A model generated the notes under the pieces. The model was not told the origin of the DNA, did no database searches, and was given only the letters and a program-made list of their open reading frames with translations. A program made the translations under genes and the position numbers. From Scybalousia_A sp963540815 (GTDB lineage Bacteria; Bacteroidota; Bacteroidia; Bacteroidales; P3): a stretch of DNA of 64,000 bases. Shown here piece by piece: positions 59,824 to 64,000 of the stretch. Location: positions 62,001 to 126,000 of the forward strand of contig CAUTQY010000003.1 in the NCBI GenBank assembly GCA_963540815.1, given 5' to 3'. The first letter of the stretch is position 1; each line of letters begins with the position of its first letter.

Positions 59824-60798
59824 ATGAAAGAAAGATTTGATATAAAAAAAAAGGTTATCCAAATCATAAAACAAGAATCAGAAGCCATTGCCAATCTTAC
59901 AAATCTTATTACGGACGATTTTACCAAGGCAGTAGAGCTTATTTATTATTCCAAAGGTAGAGTTATTATTACAGGTATTGGTAAAAGTGCAAATATTGCC
60001 ACAAAAATAGTTTCTACTCTTAACTCCACCGGCACCCCTGCTATTTTTATGCATGCTGCAGACGCCATACATGGAGACCTTGGCATGATACAAAAAGATG
60101 ATGTTGTAATATGTATCTCCAAAAGTGGGAACACGCCCGAGATAAAAATTTTAACTCCTTTGATTAAAGCAACAAAGTGCCCTTTGATAGCCGTAGTCGG
60201 CGATACGGATTCTGCTCTTGCCAAAAACTCCGATTACGTGCTTAATTGCCACGTTTCACAAGAAGCTGACCCCAACAATTTGGCACCGACATGTTCTACT
60301 ACCGCACAACTCGTTATAGGAGACGCTCTGGCTGTGACTCTTTTGAAAATGAGAGGTTTTTCAAAAGAGGATTTTGCCAAATATCACCCCGGAGGTTCTT
60401 TGGGCAAACGACTATATTTAAGAGTATCCGACATATATGTAAATAACGAGAAACCCCAAGTCTGTCCTAACTCTTCTTTGAATGAAGTTATAATGGAAAT
60501 AACCTCCAAACGTTTGGGGTGCAGCGCCGTAGTTTCAAACAAAAAGGTAGAAGGCATAATAACGGACGGAGATTTGAGAAGGATGTTAGCCAAACAAAAC
60601 GGCACTGTTTCACTGAATATATTGGCAGAAGATATTATGACAACCAAACCGAAATGTATTTTGTTTGACGCTTTTGCCGTAAGAGCGTTGGAATTAATGC
60701 GAGAAAATCAAATCACCTCTCTTTTGGTTGTGGATAGAGATAATAATTATTTGGGAGTTATACACTTACACGATTTAATAAGAGAAGGTATAATATAA
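59824..60798 (+). CDS. kdsD: Arabinose-5-phosphate isomerase
   Basis: A 324-residue enzyme that converts ribulose 5-phosphate to arabinose 5-phosphate for Kdo synthesis (KpsF/GutQ/KdsD family). An N-terminal SIS domain (RVIITGIGKSANIATKIVST, HAADAIHGDLGMIQ, VICISKSGNTPEI, NLAPTCSTTAQLVIGDALA) is followed by two CBS domains (GCSAVVSNKKVEGIITDGDL and SLLVVDRDNNYLGVIHLHDL). The frame extends upstream to 59719 but would overlap the recQ start and the promoter, so I start at MKERFDIKK. Confidence 0.95.
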   Translation: MKERFDIKKKVIQIIKQESEAIANLTNLITDDFTKAVELIYYSKGRVIITGIGKSANIATKIVSTLNSTGTPAIFMHAADAIHGDLGMIQKDDVVICISKSGNTPEIKILTPLIKATKCPLIAVVGDTDSALAKNSDYVLNCHVSQEADPNNLAPTCSTTAQLVIGDALAVTLLKMRGFSKEDFAKYHPGGSLGKRLYLRVSDIYVNNEKPQVCPNSSLNEVIMEITSKRLGCSAVVSNKKVEGIITDGDLRRMLAKQNGTVSLNILAEDIMTTKPKCILFDAFAVRALELMRENQITSLLVVDRDNNYLGVIHLHDLIREGII

Positions 60799-60852
60799 AT
60801 ATTAGTTTTTTTGTAGGTTTTAAAATATTAATTGGCACAGTTTTTGAAACAG

Positions 60853-60860
60853 TAACTTTG
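60853..60860 (+). promoter_or_regulatory. -7 box for the outer-membrane barrel gene
   Basis: TAACTTTG with a TTGG element at 60832-60835 (17-base spacer); predicts a 5' untranslated region of about 105 bases. Confidence 0.5.
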
Positions 60861-60972
60861 TTGTTCTTAAAAACAGCGAAAACGTGAAGCATAATGGCTC
60901 AAAAGATTTCTCCCATTTACTTCAATGTTTAATTAAGTAAGAAATCTTAAAAAACTAAAAAATAATAATACA

Positions 60973-61632
60973 ATGAAAAAATTAACAGTTTTGTTTGCAA
61001 GCCTTATGTTATTGGCTTCAACAAGTGTATTCGCTCAAGAAAAAGGCAGAGTTTGGTTTGATGGCGGAGTTAACTTCTCTTCTTATAGCGGAGAGTTAGA
61101 TAACGCAGATAAGTTGGGAAATTCAAACTTTGGTATCAATCTATCCGGTAATTATATGCTTACGGACAATTGGTCATTAGGTTTGGGTTTGGGATATAAT
61201 ATGAGTTCGGCTGACCAAATTATTGTAGGTTCAAAAACGTATGTCAACAAAACAAATATGTTTAATGTTGCTCTTCAAGGATACTATTTTATGAAACTTA
61301 ACAATTTGTTTACTTGGACCCCAAGAGCATACGTTTATTTCGGATTCGGTAGCGGTACTAATGAAACAGTTGCCGCGGATATAGACAGAGACCTTTCTCA
61401 AATGGGAGTTATGGTTGAGCCTTTGAATTTCCAAGCAAACTTCAACGACCATTTTGCAGTTACGTTTGCTTGCGACCTTGCAACATTCGGATACTCCACA
61501 ACCAAAACAACAACAAAGCCTACAACTGGCGATGTTGATGACAAGGACAATAATTTTTCCGTAAAATTGGGTCAATACAATAATTTGTTGGGAAATCTTG
61601 GTATTAGATTAGGATTTAGATACTTCTTCTAA
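60973..61632 (+). CDS. Outer-membrane beta-barrel protein
   Basis: A 219-residue exported barrel. The signal peptide ends STSVFAQ (Gln at +1). Strands alternate with short loops: GRVWFDGGVNFSSYSG, FGINLSGNYMLTDNWSLGLG, FNVALQGYYFMKL, RAYVYFGFGSG, FAVTFACDLATFGYS and the final LGIRLGFRYFF, ending in Phe as barrel proteins do. It resembles OmpW/OprG-like small porins of the Bacteroidetes OMP_b-brl family; ligand unknown. The long 5' leader and strong terminator suggest a highly expressed single gene. Confidence 0.8.
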   Translation: MKKLTVLFASLMLLASTSVFAQEKGRVWFDGGVNFSSYSGELDNADKLGNSNFGINLSGNYMLTDNWSLGLGLGYNMSSADQIIVGSKTYVNKTNMFNVALQGYYFMKLNNLFTWTPRAYVYFGFGSGTNETVAADIDRDLSQMGVMVEPLNFQANFNDHFAVTFACDLATFGYSTTKTTTKPTTGDVDDKDNNFSVKLGQYNNLLGNLGIRLGFRYFF

Positions 61633-61660
61633 TAGAGAGATGTTAAAAATATGATAGTTA

Positions 61661-61697
61661 AGGGTGAAAACCTTATAAGGTTTTCACCCTATTTTTT
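61661..61697 (+). terminator. Terminator of the barrel gene
   Basis: AGGGTGAAAACCTT pairs perfectly with AAGGTTTTCACCCT (14 bp, short ATA-type loop), then a T-run. Confidence 0.95.
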
Positions 61698-61707
61698 TAT
61701 TTTTTTA

Positions 61708-61715
61708 TATTTTTG
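61708..61715 (+). promoter_or_regulatory. -7 box for the DUF1573 pair
   Basis: TATTTTTG, 33 bases before the ATG at 61749. Confidence 0.5.
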
Positions 61716-61748
61716 CACTCCGTAAAAGCACAATCTAATTAAAAATAT

Positions 61749-62183
61749 ATGATAGGGAAATCTAATATGCTCCTTGTTTATTTTATGGCACTGATTTTGC
61801 TGTCCTCGTTTGGTTATGCTCAAAGTAAAGACAGTCATAAAGATTCTATGGAGAGTAACATAAAGGAAGTGATTGCAAAATTTGATAAAAATTATCATGA
61901 TTTTGGTCAAGTGTATCAAGGGGGGAATGGAGAAGCGGTTTTTGAAATAGAAAATCAAGGCGGGGGATTGTTGCAAATCAATAGTGTAAAAACTTCATGC
62001 GGTTGTCTTGTGGTAGATTATTCTCATCAAGGATTGATGCATAAAGAAAAAGGATTTGTACGAGTGAGTTATAACACAAACATAATAGGAGAAATAAAAA
62101 GAAGTGTGGTTGTGAATACTAATGACAAAGAAAATCCGAAAATAATTTTAAGACTTGTGGGCGAGGTAATATCAAAGCAATAG
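61749..62183 (+). CDS. DUF1573 exported protein
   Basis: A 144-residue exported protein; signal peptide ends FGYAQ (Gln at +1). The single DUF1573 immunoglobulin-like domain reads NYHDFGQVYQGGNGEAVFEI, then VKTSCGCLVVDYSHQG and FVRVSYNTNIIGEIKRSVVV. The S-C-G-C motif is a family hallmark with no known role. Paired with a second, 33 bases downstream. Confidence 0.88.
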   Translation: MIGKSNMLLVYFMALILLSSFGYAQSKDSHKDSMESNIKEVIAKFDKNYHDFGQVYQGGNGEAVFEIENQGGGLLQINSVKTSCGCLVVDYSHQGLMHKEKGFVRVSYNTNIIGEIKRSVVVNTNDKENPKIILRLVGEVISKQ

Positions 62184-62216
62184 AATATTTTAATAATAAA
62201 ATAAAAACAACAAAAA

Positions 62217-62618
62217 ATGAAAAAATTGATTTTAACAATATTGCTTTCTATGGCAATAGTTTTGGGAGTTAATGCTCAAAACAAAAAAGAAGTTAAACCC
62301 AATGGCACTCAGGCCGAAATCACTTTTACCGAAATGGTTCATGACTACGGCACTATCAAAAAAGGAGGTGATGGCATGTGCGAGTTCGAATACAAGAATA
62401 CGGGCAAAGCGCCTTTGATGCTTACCAATGTTAGAAGTTCTTGCGGTTGTACTATTCCTTTTTGGTCAAAGGAACCGCTTATGCCGGGTAAATCCGCCAA
62501 ACTAAAAGTAAAATACAACACAAATAACATTGGGACTATAAATAAATCCGTCACGGTAGAAAGTAATGCTGCAAACGGTAGTGTAGTGTTAAAAATAAGT
62601 GGCAAAGTAGAAAAATAA
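62217..62618 (+). CDS. DUF1573 exported protein, second copy
   Basis: A 133-residue paralog of the preceding gene; signal peptide ends GVNAQ (Gln at +1). Core: MVHDYGTIKKGGDGMCEFEY, NVRSSCGCTIPFWSKEPLMP, KLKVKYNTNNIGTINKSVTV. Same S-C-G-C motif. The pair most likely arose by tandem duplication, now well diverged. Confidence 0.88.
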   Translation: MKKLILTILLSMAIVLGVNAQNKKEVKPNGTQAEITFTEMVHDYGTIKKGGDGMCEFEYKNTGKAPLMLTNVRSSCGCTIPFWSKEPLMPGKSAKLKVKYNTNNIGTINKSVTVESNAANGSVVLKISGKVEK

Positions 62619-62709
62619 AGAAAACAAATAATGAGAGATTAGGTGTAGTATTACTACTCTGAATCTTTTTTTGTATAAAAATCATCTAAAAAAATCAAAA
62701 AACAAAGAC

Positions 62710-63909
62710 ATGCCTAAGATTTCAGAAATGGGAGCGACATTGCAAGCTTCTGCTATAAGAAAATTAGTACCTTTTGCCGATGCCGCAAAAGAAAAAGGAA
62801 TAAAAATACATCACCTAAACATAGGGCAACCCGATATACTTACTGCTCCGGAGGCAGTAGAAGTTCTTAGAAAAGCAAAAATGGATATAGTTGCCTATAC
62901 TCCTTCCAACGGAAACCTCTCCTATAGAAAAAAACTCTGTGAATACTACAAAAGATACAATATCAATGTAGAACCCAACGAAATTATAGTAACTTGCGGA
63001 GGTAGCGAGGCCCTGCAATTTGCTTTTAGCGTATGCGTTAATCCCGGTGAAGAAGTATTGGTGGCAGAGCCGTATTATGCAAACTACAACTCTTTTGCCA
63101 AAATATCCGGCGCAACAATCAGAACTATTTCTTCTACCATAGATACGGGTTTCGCTTTACCTTCAATGGAAGAGTTCGAAAAAGCTATAACTCCAAAAAC
63201 ACGTGCTATTATTATCTGCAATCCTAACAACCCAACAGGGTATCTTTATACCGAACAAGAGCTTAGACAATTAGCCGAGATAGCAAGGAAGCACGACCTA
63301 TTTATTTTTGCAGACGAAGTTTATAGAGAATTTGTTTACGAGGGCAAAAAACACTTCTCCATTATGCAAATAGAAGGAATAGAACAGAATGCTATTCTTT
63401 TGGATTCCGTCTCAAAACGTTATTCCGCATGCGGAGCCAGAGAAGGTATGATAATTTCCAAAAATAAAGAGGTTATGGCTGCCGCAATGAAAATGGCGCA
63501 GGCACGTTTGTGTCCTCCTTACTTCGGACAAATATTTGCCGAAGCGGCTGTGGATACTCCTGCTTCCTATTTCAAAGAAGTTAACGACGAATACGACAAA
63601 AGAAGAAAAGCCTTGGTAAAAGCTATAAACGAAATACCGGGTTGCAAATGTCCTAATCCTACCGGTGCATTCTATACCGTGATAGAAATGCCTATTGACG
63701 ACAGTGATAAATTCTGTAAATGGTTACTTACGGATTTCAACCTTAACGGTCAAACGGTTATGTTGGCTCCTGCTACCGGTTTTTATGCCGACCCGGAAAA
63801 GGGTAGAAAACAAGCTCGTATTACTTATTGCTTGAAAATAGAGGATTTGTTGGCAGGTATCAATTGTTTGAAAGAAGCTCTCAAAATCTACCCCGGCAGA
63901 ACTTTATAG
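62710..63909 (+). CDS. PLP-dependent aminotransferase, aspartate-aminotransferase type
   Basis: A 399-residue class I aminotransferase. HHLNIGQPDILTAPEA, AYTPSNGNLSYRKKL, ICNPNNPTGYLYTEQEL, FADEVYREFVYEG, and the PLP lysine in LLDSVSKRYSACGAREGM, with QARITYCLKIEDL near the end providing the substrate Arg. It is likely to act on aspartate or a related amino acid. I start at ATG 62710 (MPKISEMGATL), matching family N-termini; the 13 extra upstream residues are charged and poorly supported. Confidence 0.92.
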   Translation: MPKISEMGATLQASAIRKLVPFADAAKEKGIKIHHLNIGQPDILTAPEAVEVLRKAKMDIVAYTPSNGNLSYRKKLCEYYKRYNINVEPNEIIVTCGGSEALQFAFSVCVNPGEEVLVAEPYYANYNSFAKISGATIRTISSTIDTGFALPSMEEFEKAITPKTRAIIICNPNNPTGYLYTEQELRQLAEIARKHDLFIFADEVYREFVYEGKKHFSIMQIEGIEQNAILLDSVSKRYSACGAREGMIISKNKEVMAAAMKMAQARLCPPYFGQIFAEAAVDTPASYFKEVNDEYDKRRKALVKAINEIPGCKCPNPTGAFYTVIEMPIDDSDKFCKWLLTDFNLNGQTVMLAPATGFYADPEKGRKQARITYCLKIEDLLAGINCLKEALKIYPGRTL

Positions 63910-63941
63910 TAAGGAATATATATTTGAATATCTTTATTTAA

Positions 63942-63985
63942 GGGTTGTTAAAGACCGGAATGTCTTTAACAACCTTATTTTGTAG
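63942..63985 (+). terminator. Terminator of the aminotransferase gene
   Basis: GGTTGTTAAAGAC pairs with GTCTTTAACAACC around a 6-base loop, followed by TTATTTTG. Confidence 0.85.
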
Positions 63986-64000
63986 TAGGGTTATCATTGA

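Overview
The window looks like a chromosomal segment of a strictly or mainly anaerobic member of the Bacteroidota, most likely Bacteroidales. The grounds are low G+C; -7 promoter boxes of the form TAnnTTTG ahead of most transcription units; few Shine-Dalgarno sites; a type IX secretion (T9SS) cargo with a C-terminal sorting domain; the gliding lipoprotein GldH; OstA-like and DUF1573 proteins; and signal peptides cleaved before Gln (the Bacteroidetes Q-rule) together with a glutaminyl cyclase. No database search was possible, so family names rest on recognised motifs, length and context.

Layout. 1-5.8 kb: 3' end of rfbC, cdsA, a sugar-1-phosphate nucleotidyltransferase, two outer-membrane barrel proteins, uvrC and gldH. 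5.8-7.1 kb: a gene-poor stretch with decayed type I restriction specificity (hsdS-like) fragments and repeats. 7.1-16.3 kb: citrate lyase (citD-citE-citF), a thioredoxin-fold protein, an M16 peptidase, and pyrB-pyrI behind a leader that looks like an attenuator. 16.3-22.3 kb: a small membrane protein, a fused NfnA/NfnB-type flavoprotein, and 2-oxoacid:ferredoxin oxidoreductase (korA-korB). 22.3-29.6 kb: CDF transporter, 4HBT thioesterase, a DUF1343/NamZ-type muramidase, topA, a RumA-type 23S rRNA methyltransferase and rpmH. 29.7-32.7 kb: a cobalamin riboswitch in front of a T9SS-secreted protein, a repeat cluster and a broken T9SS cargo gene. 32.8-43.3 kb: DUF1015, nitroreductase, dapD, a ClpB that lacks its N-domain, an OstA-like protein, grpE-dnaJ, a FISUMP protein, another repeat cluster and tRNA-Met. 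43.4-64 kb: a PatB-type lyase with gyrB, an RsmI-like methyltransferase, glutaminyl cyclase, a Rieske-like lipoprotein, lpxK, a helicase IV-like enzyme in a four-gene operon with rsmE, a PbgA/YejM-like sulfatase-fold membrane protein, recQ, kdsD, an outer-membrane barrel, two DUF1573 proteins and an aminotransferase.

How the genes fit together. Citrate lyase, KorAB and the Nfn-like protein point to ferredoxin-based anaerobic carbon and redox metabolism. cdsA, lpxK, kdsD, the OstA-like protein and the PbgA-like protein serve the envelope. The glutaminyl cyclase would cap the many exported proteins here that begin with Gln after signal-peptide removal.

Most worth a second look: (1) the B12 riboswitch driving one T9SS-exported protein; (2) a family of about 175-bp intergenic palindromic elements (three copies) with a conserved shell, whose three core 'words' are all of one kind within a copy but differ between copies; (3) a pyrBI leader with a short ORF, a U-rich tract and an intrinsic terminator, resembling UTP-sensing attenuation; (4) a Rieske-like lipoprotein whose histidine ligands are replaced.
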